Shown here piece after piece: positions 42,075 through 51,786 of a stretch of DNA of 64,000 nt. The stretch comes from Triangularia verruculosa. Its lineage: Eukaryota > Ascomycota > Sordariomycetes > Sordariales > Podosporaceae. The stretch is taken from assembly GCA_033296885.1 (NCBI GenBank), contig MU863920.1, positions 124,001 to 188,000 of the forward strand, in the 5' to 3' direction. The first letter of the stretch is position 1. The number at the start of each line of letters is the position of its first letter. Below the pieces are notes generated by a model. It had not been told where the DNA came from, searched no databases, and saw nothing but the letters and a program-made list of their open reading frames with translations. Both the position numbers and the translations under genes were made by a program.

Positions 42075-43088
42075 TCAGAGCTCACTCGCAGACAGGAAAG
42101 GAAGAGCGTACAGACACGCCATCCACAAATTCCACAACTGAAAAGTCCGCTTATCCGCTTCGACATTACGCCATGCCAGCGTCCTGCATGCAATCGAAAG
42201 GCCCAAGCATACAATCGCAACATGGACAACTGCAGTGACACCCCAGAACCAGGAGCAGATCGTCGACCATCCGACCATGGGAATCGCAATCGCCCACCGT
42301 GCCAGCCCATCCCCCAGTGCCAAAGGCATCGACTTTCGGCCCCGCATACTGTCGCCGACCTGATCCGCCATATCCTGCGTCTGGACTGTCGAGAAGACTA
42401 TGCCCCCAATCATGGCAAGCCATTGGACGATGCTTTGCCCGCCCGAGAACGATAACGGGGAGCCTATTGCAACCTCCAGTGCTCCTGAAGCAAAGCAACA
42501 GAAACCACACGCATTGATGGCGTTCCGGCTCACCCAACTCCAGTCAGCCAGATTCAAGCCGTTGTAACCGTACCCCAGGACCATCAGAGCCAGGCACTGG
42601 CGAGTCCCTCCAAGCCACAAACTCATGACCAGAGCAACAGGATACAAGAAAAGCATGAGTGACTTGGCTTGTCTCTGCGTCATTCTTTCCGAGGGCATTG
42701 TTCGCCATGGCTTATTGTATCGATCCTCGAGTATGGCTGCCGGCTGACGCTGATTGTCAATTGCGAATGGCAGCAGGTTGAGCCAGACCCAAAAGAACAC
42801 CAGAGGCACCCGGGGTGATACTTTTGGCCAGTCTTCTGAGTTTGCAATGGCATTGAGTATTCCGAAAGTGGACTGGGGAACAACGATCGTCTTCAAATCA
42901 CTGCGGGTGAAAAGCCATACCGAATGGGCATGGAAAACACCACATTCGACCAGCTTCTGTGTCCGATGTATGATCTTGGCCATCTGTTCGATGGTAAGCA
43001 ATCCGCCTGCAGTATTGCTCATGATATGGTGCACTCTTACCTGACCGTCAAAGAGTTCAGAATACATGATGTCCTGATGTTGTGGCAT
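42075..43088 (-). CDS. UbiA-family membrane prenyltransferase or terpene cyclase
   Basis: Integral membrane enzyme with about eight hydrophobic segments. 337 residues unspliced from the ATG 43086-43088; a 57-nt intron at 42984-43040 (GTAAGA...GAACAG) is likely and would give 318 residues, joining LFDGQ to MAKIIHR. The two UbiA metal-binding regions are present: first NQRQPAAILEDRYNKPWRTM (the usual NDxxDxxxD is replaced by N-Q...ED-R-YNKPWR), then DMADQVGDSMRGRKSMP, a good DxxDxxGDxxxGR match. Divergent first motifs of this kind occur in Fma-TC, the UbiA-type terpene cyclase of fumagillin biosynthesis, as well as in prenyltransferases. In this cluster it would either prenylate the polyketide or make a terpene partner. 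It shares a 445-bp promoter region with the P450. Confidence 0.8.
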   Translation of the reverse strand: MPQHQDIMYSELFDGQVRVHHIMSNTAGGLLTIEQMAKIIHRTQKLVECGVFHAHSVWLFTRSDLKTIVVPQSTFGILNAIANSEDWPKVSPRVPLVFFWVWLNLLPFAIDNQRQPAAILEDRYNKPWRTMPSERMTQRQAKSLMLFLYPVALVMSLWLGGTRQCLALMVLGYGYNGLNLADWSWVSRNAINACGFCCFASGALEVAIGSPLSFSGGQSIVQWLAMIGGIVFSTVQTQDMADQVGDSMRGRKSMPLALGDGLARWAIAIPMVGWSTICSWFWGVTAVVHVAIVCLGLSIACRTLAWRNVEADKRTFQLWNLWMACLYALPFLSASEL

Positions 43089-43533
43089 TCTTTCCTCGCT
43101 GGTCTCGAAAATGCTGAGTGAATATCTGGTCTCAGCGGATCAGAGATGAGTCCTGTCTGATCTTATCGTTTTCCTTGCTCGTCTCCGGGAAACGGCCGTG
43201 TCAGTACCCAAGCTCCGTCGGCGTGTTTCTCTGGAACGGCCTCTCACCTTCTTTCTCACCCGGGACTCCGTCCGAGTTACACCTCCCGAAATAACATCAC
43301 GACTGTGCCACGGCCAAGACCCTTCTCTGCACCTCCGGTCACAAAGTTGTGCTGAAATAGGCGAGCTCGGAGAACGGAGCCGAAGATATACTCTAGGGGT
43401 ATGTCGGGCGGATCATATCCCCTTGATATATCTGAACCTACGCCCTGTTTGCTGGAATTCCCCTGTCATCGCTTCATTGCCTTTTTGCTCAATCTTGCCC
43501 TCAAAGGCGGTATCCACCTTGCATCCTGTCACC
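43089..43533. promoter_or_regulatory. Shared promoter region, UbiA / P450
   Basis: 445 bp between divergent start codons. The P450 frame is open upstream into this region, but the ATG at 43534 has the best context (GTCACCATGG) and precedes the membrane anchor. Confidence 0.5.
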
Positions 43534-45171
43534 ATGGGCTTGCTCACAGACCTCCCTTCGACCGTCTTGTACTCGGGGGCTGCACTCTTAGGCGTCACGT
43601 CCCACTTAGCAGTTTTCATCAGAGGGGAATGGCACATGCAGGCCCCCATTCTCTTCTGGGTCTACAACTTTCTCATCATCTTCATCTTTATTATTTTTCA
43701 ACAGCACCGACCCAACCCTTTCCGAGCCACCATCTTCATAGCCACCTCCTACAACATAGGCCTCTTCACCAGTATCTCCGTTTACCGCCTTTACTTTCAC
43801 CGTCTTCGCCACTTCCCAGGCCCTAAACCTGCCGCTGTCACCAAATTCTGGCACGTCTGGCAATGCCGCCATGGAAAGAACCATCTTGTCATCGAACGAC
43901 TCAGGGCCAAATACGGCACCGTCATCCGCACCGGCCCGGAAGAACTCACCATCATCGACCCTTCTGTCTCATCAACTGTTGACGGTCCTAGGAGTAGCTG
44001 CACCAAAGCAGTGTGGTATGACTTTCTCCTGCCAGAAATTGCCATCAACACCACTCGTTCACTTGCGGAACATGACGAAAGGAGGAAGGTCTGGGACAGG
44101 GGGTTCAGTTCGAAGGCCATGATTCAGTACGAAGAGCGAGTCCGTCATCACGCCGAGATACTCGCTCAAAGGATTGAGACACTGTCTCGTGAAGGCAATC
44201 CTGTTAATGTCAGTGACTGGTTCTACTTCTTCACCTTCGACGTCATGGGAGAGTTTGCTTTTGGCCAGGGGTTCGAAATGCTCCACTCGCAGAAGTGGCA
44301 TTGGGCTGTCCGGCTCCTCCGTCGAGCGATGAGTTTGCTCGGGCCATTCAGCGCCGTCCCTTGGTTGGCTCAAATAGCGTTTTACATTACGCCCTGGATG
44401 TGGATTGTCAGAGATTGGCTTGGGATGATGGAGTGGTGCAAGCTACGGATGGGAGAGAGAATTGCGAGACATGGCAAGGGCACGGAGAGAAAGGATGTCA
44501 GTCACTGGTTGATTGAGGATAGTCTACAAAAAGGTACGCTGGAGAAGGATAGGGAGTGGTTGAATGGGGATGCGGTGACCATTGTGATTGCGGGGAGTGA
44601 TACCATTGCTCCAACGCTGGTTTTTGCGTTTTATGAGCTGGTGAAGAACAGGGATTTGCAAGAGAGGTTGAGGCAAGAGTTGGACAAGGTGGATATCTAT
44701 GATAAAGTGGAGTTGGCAAGGTGTGAGTTGTTAACAGCGGTTATCAAGGAGACAATGAGGCTTTGGCCAGCGGTTCCTACTGGAGGCTACCGGCAGACGC
44801 CAGGGGAAGGCATAGAAATCGCGGGGATTTGGGTGCCAAGGGGTGTCACGATTGTGTCGCCGAGGTGGTCACTGGGGAGGTTGGAAGAGGCGTATGAGAA
44901 GGCTAATGAGTTTATTCCAGAACGGTGGACCACACGGCCAGAGATGGTGAGAGACGGGAGGGGTTTCCAACCGTTTAGTCAAGGAAGATTCAATTGTGTT
45001 GGAAAGGCACTGGCAATGGCTGAGATGAGATTTGTTATTGCGTTGTTGGTGACAAGATTTGAAGTTGGATTTTGGGGGCATGAACGAGGGAAGAAGTTAG
45101 TTGGGGAGTTGAGAGACCAGTTTACGGCTTCGCCGGGGAGTTTGAAGTTGGAGTTTAGGGTAAGGTCGTGA
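43534..45171 (+). CDS. Cytochrome P450
   Basis: Membrane-anchored fungal P450, 545 residues, no intron. Three N-terminal hydrophobic segments (for example ILFWVYNFLIIFIFIIF) precede the proline hinge FPGPKPAAV. I-helix: AGSDTIAPTL (the usual A-G-x-D/E-T). K-helix ExxR: ETMRLWPAVP. PERF-like motif: FIPERWTTRPEM. Heme loop: FSQGRFNCVGKALAMAEM, with the thiolate cysteine at residue 488; the first Phe-xx-Gly is intact as F-S-Q-G. The start is set at the ATG 43534; the frame continues 112 codons upstream but without features. In the cluster it would oxidise the PKS or UbiA product. Substrate not predictable. Confidence 0.93.
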   Translation: MGLLTDLPSTVLYSGAALLGVTSHLAVFIRGEWHMQAPILFWVYNFLIIFIFIIFQQHRPNPFRATIFIATSYNIGLFTSISVYRLYFHRLRHFPGPKPAAVTKFWHVWQCRHGKNHLVIERLRAKYGTVIRTGPEELTIIDPSVSSTVDGPRSSCTKAVWYDFLLPEIAINTTRSLAEHDERRKVWDRGFSSKAMIQYEERVRHHAEILAQRIETLSREGNPVNVSDWFYFFTFDVMGEFAFGQGFEMLHSQKWHWAVRLLRRAMSLLGPFSAVPWLAQIAFYITPWMWIVRDWLGMMEWCKLRMGERIARHGKGTERKDVSHWLIEDSLQKGTLEKDREWLNGDAVTIVIAGSDTIAPTLVFAFYELVKNRDLQERLRQELDKVDIYDKVELARCELLTAVIKETMRLWPAVPTGGYRQTPGEGIEIAGIWVPRGVTIVSPRWSLGRLEEAYEKANEFIPERWTTRPEMVRDGRGFQPFSQGRFNCVGKALAMAEMRFVIALLVTRFEVGFWGHERGKKLVGELRDQFTASPGSLKLEFRVRS

Positions 45172-45253
45172 TTTCTTTCTTCACCCCATAGACATAATTC
45201 AGATCTATGATTTCATTTTCTTTGCCATGTAAAGTTGTGGGTCATTCTCGGGT

Positions 45254-46157
45254 TTACATGGGCTCATAATCCTGCACCTCCGTCAATCCCACCAGCGGCG
45301 GATTACCCTCCGCATCCGCCCTCAGCGCATAAAACTGCCTCGTCGACTCAACATCGCTCGCCTGAATCTCAGGCGGCCTATTGCTATACGTCATGACCGA
45401 TTTTGCATTCCTCGGCCCGAGCAGAACAGCCTTGATCGCCTCATACGCCTTGCCCGTCTCCTTGTTAATATCCAGCGCAAACTCATGCCGCAGCCCCAAG
45501 ACGTGGCCCAGCTCGTGGGTGAAGACCTTCCAGAGGCTGGCCTTCCAGACGGGCACGGAGAAGGCCGGGTTGTAGACGAGCAGCATGTTGAGGTCGTTGG
45601 CGTTGGGGAAGAAGGCCGAGGCGACGACGCCTTCGCTGTCGCCGCCGTGGCAGAGGGCAAAGGTGGCGTCTTTGGTGTCCTTGACCCATTCGAACTTGAC
45701 GCCGACGTCGAGGTCGTTCCACTTTTGGCAGGCGAGGTTGAGGTGCTGGGCGGCGTAGTCGGCGTCTTGGGGGGCTTTGAAGCCTTGTTTCCAGGCGACC
45801 CTGGGGGAGGGGGTCTGTTAGTATGCGGTCTTCTTGTGAAGGAAGCTGAAAGAGAGGGAGAGAAAGAGGCGTTGTTGTTACTTGCCATCTGATTGTCGAC
45901 CCAGGCGCCCATCGAGGACATTCACGGTTGAGGCCGACCATGATGCTGTGCGGGGCGCGACGGAGAGGTTTGGGGATTGGGGCTTGGGTCATGCAGTGAG
46001 GGATTAGATCCTCGCCTGGAGACTCGTCAACTTTGGGGGGTGCGACGACGGTGTACGAAGGGGTGACGGTGTCAAGAGCGTGTTCACCAACGGCGTTGAT
46101 GACTTCTCCGATGATGATCTCCTTGGTGCTGGGTTGCGAGGTTGTGGTTGTAGCCAT
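45254..46157 (-). CDS. Metzincin-type zinc metallopeptidase
   Basis: Exons 45882-46157 and 45254-45814 (intron 45815-45881) give 279 residues. The zinc site is THELGHVLGLRHEF, the HExxHxxGxxH metzincin signature, followed 39 residues later by VMTYSNRPPEI, where the Met fits the Met-turn. Exon 1 ends CPRWAPGSTIRW and exon 2 continues VAWKQGF, DADYAAQHLNLACQKWN, as in fungal M10/M12-like peptidases. Only an ACTAACAG acceptor keeps the frame; the stronger-looking CCCCCAG 14 nt later shifts it, so the gene may be miscalled or slightly damaged there. An in-frame ATG at 46298 would add 47 residues of promoter-like composition and is not preferred. No signal peptide is visible. Substrate unknown; its place between P450 and PKS may be incidental. 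Confidence 0.78.
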
Positions 46158-47407
46158 GTTGAGAGTGGGGAGCGTGCCGCACCAGTTTGGAGATATAATA
46201 TCCAGAGTAATGGGTGGTATGGGTGTAGTGTTGGCGAAGTGTCTAAGTTGAAGCGTTGTGTTGATGTTGTCATGATTGAAGATGGGGATGCTTGACATAT
46301 TCTATATTGTATGTGGAGACCGATGCCTACTTAATCTGAGTACTTCTTTCTATTGTGGCGTAAGAGTAGGATTGGTCAAGTCGAAGAGAATAGGATGATA
46401 AAATCCAGTCGCATCTCAGCTGGCCATTGGCATTCCCCAGAAAATGCCGAAAGATGATGCGGCCCCCTGATGAAGGGATCCGAGTTGAACCATTGATACG
46501 GCGATGCGATTCATCATTGGATAGATATTCTAGAGAGGTGTGAGGCTTGTTACTCTCACTGGCTGCCCGGTTTCCTCCAGTGCTAGCATAGAATCAAGAA
46601 CGAATGTGACCAAGTGACACGGAGAAAAGACTCCGGTCAGCCAATCTCAGCTCTATGGAACGGTATCTTCAAGACCGGGCACGAGGACAAAACTCTGAAG
46701 CAGACTGGGCCATGTCCCGATGACAAAGGGGCCCTGAGCTCTAGACTGCCAGCCCTATGAGAGGGGTAGCAAGATTGCACCATTCAGACAGACATTGGAC
46801 CAGCCACATACCACGCCATGCAGGTGCTCAAAGCAATACAGCTTATCAGTGCATAATAATGAAGCCCGCCAGGTAAGTGCGGCGGATATGCTCTGGATCG
46901 AAACAGCGCAAGTGACCTCTGAATGGCTTCTTAACTGATACTCGGTGTTCAGCCAGCCAGCCACAACGAGCGATGCAGCTATGCCATTCAGCCCATGATG
47001 ACCCCCATCAGTTACGACTCACCGAATTGTAAACAGATTGGCTGTAGATGGATCTTTTACTCACCAACATCATTGTAGTACCTATTGAGAAGACTGCGAC
47101 GGGAAGGTGGGTTGTTCTGTGGTGGTGTTGATGGCATTCGTCTTTCCCCGCACGGGAATCGAGGGCTCACAAGATTGAAAGATGTCTGGAGTAGAATGTT
47201 GCTTTTGGAAGGCCAAGAAAAGCATATAACCTGACGGCATCACTGGGCTCTTGACTTCTTCTCTGTTTTCGGAACAAGCACTGATCCCAGAGTCGCAGCC
47301 ACCATCAGCCACTCATCAAACCTTAACACTACCCCACACTTGAACACACCTAACGTGACCATCATGAGCACCGCCACCGAAGAACTGTTTGTCACCCTGA
47401 TCATGTC
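46158..47407. other. Intergenic, 1.25 kb, divergent promoters
   Basis: No gene seen. A TATA-like GGATATTATAT on the minus strand lies about 40 bp upstream of the peptidase start. A short upstream ORF at 47364-47429 overlaps the next gene's start. Confidence 0.5.
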
Positions 47408-48795
47408 ATGTTGCTCAAACTGTTGCTAATATCAATACTAACCAGCACCATCGCAACACTTGGTCACGAACCCACTGGGTGGGACTACGACCACCAGAAC
47501 GACCCCAATGCGCCAGAAAACATTGAAGTCGAGCTAGAGAAGCTTCAGCCGGTTCATGGCCACAACGACTACTCACAGCTGGTCGCTATTCCCATCTCAG
47601 ACGCAGAGATCGAAGCGGCCTCCAAGATCGACTATGTCAAGTGGAAGCAGGCCCGCGCAGCAAAGCCTCACAAGGGTGAGCAGCCAACACAGGCACTTTC
47701 CGAGACCTCTTACTGATATGAATAGACGGAAGTTTTGAGTATGCCGAGCACAGCTACCTCGGCGACTCGATTACACTGGCCTGGGACGATGGCCAGTCGT
47801 ACGTGGCCAAGTACAAGCCATTCAAGCTGCCCAACGGACTGCAGGTGACATACGGCCAGATCAATGGACTGGCTGGTGACTTCTACGGCACTGTCAATCC
47901 AATCAGTGACGGGAAGGACCTTCAGGAGCAACGCCAGCGCTTTCTTCGAGCATGGTACTGGCTCGCCCAGGACACGACGCGCAATCCAGCTGAGGCCCAG
48001 AAGATTCTCAACACTCTGTCGGTAGAAGTCAACAGTGTCCAGGCTGCAATCAATGCACATAAAGACCCGTCAACGGTGTATCCCACGATCCCGGACGTTA
48101 CCGGGCAACTACAAATTCACACACTTCTTCGACCCGATGAATGTCCCAGTTACCTCGGACTGGCAAAGATCAACTGGGACCACTTCGGTGTCGATGCCCG
48201 CACCGCCTACAACGCCTGCCATTCCGTCGCCTTGCAAGTCGCAGCCAGCGGAAACCTGGAGCTCGCCTACGCCATGAACGCCTTTGGTGACCACTTCCTC
48301 CAGGACTCATTTGCAGCCGGCCACATGCGGACACCTAGACGCAAGTTGCACGATAGCGTCGGCACAGCCGATCTCTGCGCCAAGTTCATGCATGACGAGG
48401 ACAACGCCATTGGCTTGTCTGTCAAGAACCCCGCTGGCAGATCGTGGCACACATATGGCGACAAGCGGTTGTATGACAAGGAGGACGTCTCCAACAAGTA
48501 TGAAGCCTGGAACGCGGTGCGAGCATCCGCCGACGAGATCTACAACGCGTGGAAGAACAAGACGGTTCCTGCTTATCCTAACTACAGTGCGTGGAACTAT
48601 GCGCCTATTCTGAGTGAGGTCTCAAGCGTTGTTGCGCCGCTGTTCCGTGCGGACGGACAGCGACGAGAGGATATCAGGAAGCGTTGTCAGGCCAAGTACA
48701 CCAATAATTATTGGTACTGGTCGACTGCGGCGGATATCAAGTTGAGCGGTTTGTGGGATTACCCGATTAAGCCGACGTCGGATTGTTCTCGCTGA
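47408..48795 (+). CDS. Secreted phospholipase C-like protein
   Basis: Exons 47408-47675 and 47726-48795 (intron 47676-47725, GTGAGC...GAATAG) give 445 residues. A signal peptide is clear: MLLKLLLISILTSTIATLG. The central part reads LELAYAMNAFGDHFLQDSFAAGHM, then RTPRRKLHD; the pattern of His/Asp residues (GDHxxxDxxxxGH) resembles zinc-dependent phospholipase C-like enzymes such as Legionella PlcA-type proteins. The N-terminal third and Trp-rich C terminus are not recognised. Five or more Cys residues could form disulphides. The assignment rests on this motif alone and is moderate. Expected outside the cell or in the secretory pathway. A 22-codon upstream ORF overlaps its start codon out of frame. 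Confidence 0.65.
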
Positions 48796-49549
48796 AAAGG
48801 CTCGTTTGTGGGGGATGCGATGGAAGAATAGTAGCAACAAAGCGACAACTGCTCAGACAACAGAAAAGGGGAGAGGCGAGGGTACCCAACAGGAAGAAGC
48901 CATCTCAGAATGGCCGAGAGGATATACAGGGTTCTCCTTTGACGGTGATCAGGCTGCAACGAACTGTATCTTTTATAATCAGGAGGGTTTTACCGGCGTG
49001 ATTTCTGTCTGCCAAGCGCCAGGTCCTGACAGCGTCCTACTCTTCCTTCTCATGGCAACAGACTCACAGTCAAGATGACTGCCTTTTCCTCCACATCATT
49101 CTTGCTTCAAGGTGGCATATTGTCGATCAATGGTAGCTTCGTCACAATTACTACCTGGCACCAAATTAACTTATGCTATTCCACTTAGCCAGTGATATCC
49201 CCGTCTTAATCTCAATACCATATCCGAATTCGCACAGTACCTACCTACCGCATCAAATTCCCATAATCACACAAATCCAAGTTTATGTCACTTCAGTCCT
49301 GATTGGCTTGTCCTCTTTGCCCCTTCAACTGCATAAAAGACCTCCAGGTCCCTCGGGACAGGCCTCCTGTTCTAGGTACTCTTCAGGAGCATTGCTCAGT
49401 AAATATCTTTCTTTCACTACCTTCATCGCATGTGTCGCAACTTCTGTACTTTGAGTTGAATCTTTTCCTAAACGGCTATATGCAAGGGATGAGACAAACA
49501 TTCACTATATCAATAGGTTGTGTACTTACAGCAGCTATCTGGCAACTCT
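48796..49549. other. Intergenic, convergent 3' ends
   Basis: 754 bp with AT-rich sequence and a CACAGTACCTACCTACCGC stretch near 49230. No supported gene. Confidence 0.45.
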
Positions 49550-50581
49550 TCAAGCTTGCGTTGACGACATGGCCACTCGTAGCCCATTCAGTGATCTCCC
49601 CAAGGTGGTGCTCCGGCTCCCTCGGCCTTTGCTAGGAAATTCATCGCCCCCGTGGCCAAGTAGTACCCAAACGAGCATCTCAAAGAATATCAATCCCAGT
49701 GACCATATATCATCTGCTAGTGAAACTGCTCCACAGCCGATAGCCTTAGTAACCTCGTTTTTGGCCTGAATCTTCAGACTGCAGTCAACCCCAGGAACGT
49801 CCATTACTCTGCGTGCAGCCAAAGAGTGGGCGTCGTCAATGCTGGTACTAGTTGAAAAAGAATGCGGAGACCGGGGAAGCGTGGTAGCAGTGTTTTGCTC
49901 CTCAGGAAGAACCAGAAACCGGGGCTGTTGCTGCAGTTGTTGAGATCCGGCGAGGGCGAAACGCAAGGGTCTTCGGAGAGCACTATTGATCCTTCTTCTG
50001 AAAGGAAGCCACGCCACGGTGATGACAGGAAATCCAACAAAGAGGACTGCCAATCCTGGGAAAGTGTCCATCGGTTGCGTGTTGGGTTGTGGCAGACTAC
50101 GGACTTTTGGTCTTGCCCAGTTGAGGGAGACTGGTGGTGGCTCAAGTGGTGTGGTCTTGGCCTTTTCGCATGCTTCCTCTGTGTACTGGGACTGCACTTA
50201 GTGTTAGCTTTATAGCCTTTCTCCAAACTGCCCGAGATTACCTATGCAGTGTATACTCACATCCTGACAATGCTCCCAGTAGTCCTTCTTCGCCGTCCAT
50301 TCACTTATCGCGGTCTGTCTCAGTGCCACCCACAGTCCCACACAAGCGAGTATGACGGCAACAGCCCAGAATATGAATCTTTCTGCGGTGGTTTCAGGTA
50401 AAGTTATTGCCAATTCACCAATGGATTCGGTCCTTCGTCGGAGTCTGGATTCATTCGTCTGCTGGCTTTGACTTGAACGTGTCCCGTCAAGGGTTGTGTC
50501 CGTCCCCGTGTCGTCGATTTCGAAGGTAACTTGAGGTGATGTCGCCACAGCAGGAGAGCCTGAGACCGAAGCCTCCGCCAT
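49550..50581 (-). CDS. Hypothetical membrane protein
   Basis: Exons 50261-50581 and 49550-50191 (intron 50192-50260, GTGAGT...AGTGCAG) give 320 residues. The first ~70 residues are Ser/Thr-rich and polar. Hydrophobic segments follow at about 72-92 (FIFWAVAVILACVGLWVAL) and about 153-171 (GLAVLFVGFPVITVAWLPF), with a weaker one near 275-290 (WSLGLIFFEMLVWVLLG). That third segment, preceded by SLADD, looks like protein-kinase subdomain IX (DIWSLGxIFxEML) without any other kinase motif. I do not recognise the family. It may be rapidly evolving or partly decayed. Confidence 0.55.
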
Positions 50582-51392
50582 GTCTCTGTCTTGTTGATGA
50601 ATACCTCAAGTCAGCGAATCTGCAAAGTTAGAGGGCTAGGTTTGACCGCTGATCGTTTTGGGCTGAATGTGCTGCGCCGTGGTTCTAGTAGGTGGCACGT
50701 GCTTTTGAATGAGGCAGCCCATGAAGCTCTCGACCAATGAAGAAAGAGGGGAATCATCGTCCTTGTATATAAGGCTCGCATGCAGTGTGATGGGCTTCTG
50801 TGGCTCAGCCAACAGGCCGCGGTCGTCCTTACAAATAAGGCATCCAAGTATATCAAATAATCCCACATTCTACCCCTGAATGATTGTCAACGTGAGACTT
50901 CTGCCCGTTAGCTAAACTCATCGGAAAAGCGGCTTCAAAGTAGCTGAAATCTATTCCCAAGGTAAAAGAGCGATTCGAACCAGACCTAGCAAGCGCTCAA
51001 AGAGCCCTGGAAGCCCAGCAACGCTACGTTACAAATCACCCTTACTAGCCCTCAAAAGCCCTGTAAAAAGGCGTTTTCTACAGGATATTATTGGCCCCAA
51101 CCCCTGTTCTTACTCTTGCTTAGGTACCTACCTAAGTATCGCACTAACAATCATTCAGGGGTTGAATCGCACTAACATAGTTGTCCCAAAGTCCCGCCTT
51201 GTGACCCAATGAAGATACCTATCCACGAAGTACGGGCCAATGTACGCTCCATTCCTCGTTTGTCGATCCATGAGCTCTTAAAAAAACAAAAACATTTTTC
51301 AAGAACGAAAACATCATTCATTCTCCTCGCCATTGCTTATCAAGTCCAAATCCCCAAGTCCACCCCCAATCCCCTAAGCAGCCGGAGCCGCC
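50582..51392. other. Intergenic, contains a candidate MITE
   Basis: The promoter of the membrane protein lies at its left. A 291-bp element with 16-bp terminal inverted repeats occupies 50872-51162. Small minus-strand frames at 50611-50868 are not supported. Confidence 0.5.
50872..51162. mobile_element. Candidate MITE, 291 bp
   Basis: The 16-bp sequence ACCCCTGAATGATTGT at 50872-50887 is matched perfectly in inverted orientation at 51147-51162, and flanking ATTC similarity extends it. The interior has no coding capacity. No clear target-site duplication is seen (TTCT on the left, TGAA on the right). A direct 12-bp repeat, ATCGCACTAACA, overlaps and flanks the right end. Confidence 0.55.
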
Positions 51393-51786
51393 CTATCCAA
51401 CCCCCTCCTCAAACTTCCCCAGCTCCTCCAAAACTTTCAACAGCACCGCGAATCGTATATGGCCTTGGCGGATAAACTCCTTGATCAATCGACAGTCCTC
51501 TTCGTATTTAGCGAGCTGTTTTTTCACAAACCTGATTAGCTTTTTCAAGTTTCAAGAGCGCACCTAGGTAGCTAACGTATTATCTGCCATCCAAACCCTT
51601 TGGCTTACTTACAATCGACCTGAACGGCGCGGCTTCCTCCTTAGGAAGCGTCTCCAGCAGCGCAGCGACCATCTCCACCCTTCTCTCCAGCAGGCGATGC
51701 TGGGCTTCGGCGAGGGCTATGCCCGGGATGATGACCGCGTTTACCGTCGCGCGGATTTGGTCGAAGACCACGTGCGGGTGCGACAT
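51393..51786 (-). CDS. Small helical hypothetical protein
   Basis: Exons 51613-51786 and 51393-51539 (intron 51540-51612, GTAAGT donor, AAAAG acceptor) give 106 residues. Both halves predict amphipathic helices: IALAEAQHRLLERRVEMVAALLE style in exon 1 and VKKQLAKYEEDCRLIKEF with IRFAVLLKVLEELGKFEE in exon 2. The nearby CAG acceptor (CTAATCAG) breaks the frame, which is why AAG is chosen. There is one Cys and no membrane segment or signal. I do not recognise the family. Confidence 0.55.

Noticed and set aside
43367..43377. TCGN5CGR site (TCGGAGAACGG) as an AflR binding site
   Set aside because: Such a short pattern is expected about once per kilobase on two strands, and the stricter inner bases of the AflR consensus do not match.
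50611..50868. Small minus-strand ORFs upstream of the membrane protein
   Set aside because: Two frames compete, one lacks an ATG, and no splice or family support exists.
50960..51070. Pol III B-box-like sequence inside the MITE (GGTTCGAATC, minus)
   Set aside because: The T-stem does not pair and no A box is in range, so neither a tRNA nor a tRNA-derived SINE is supported.
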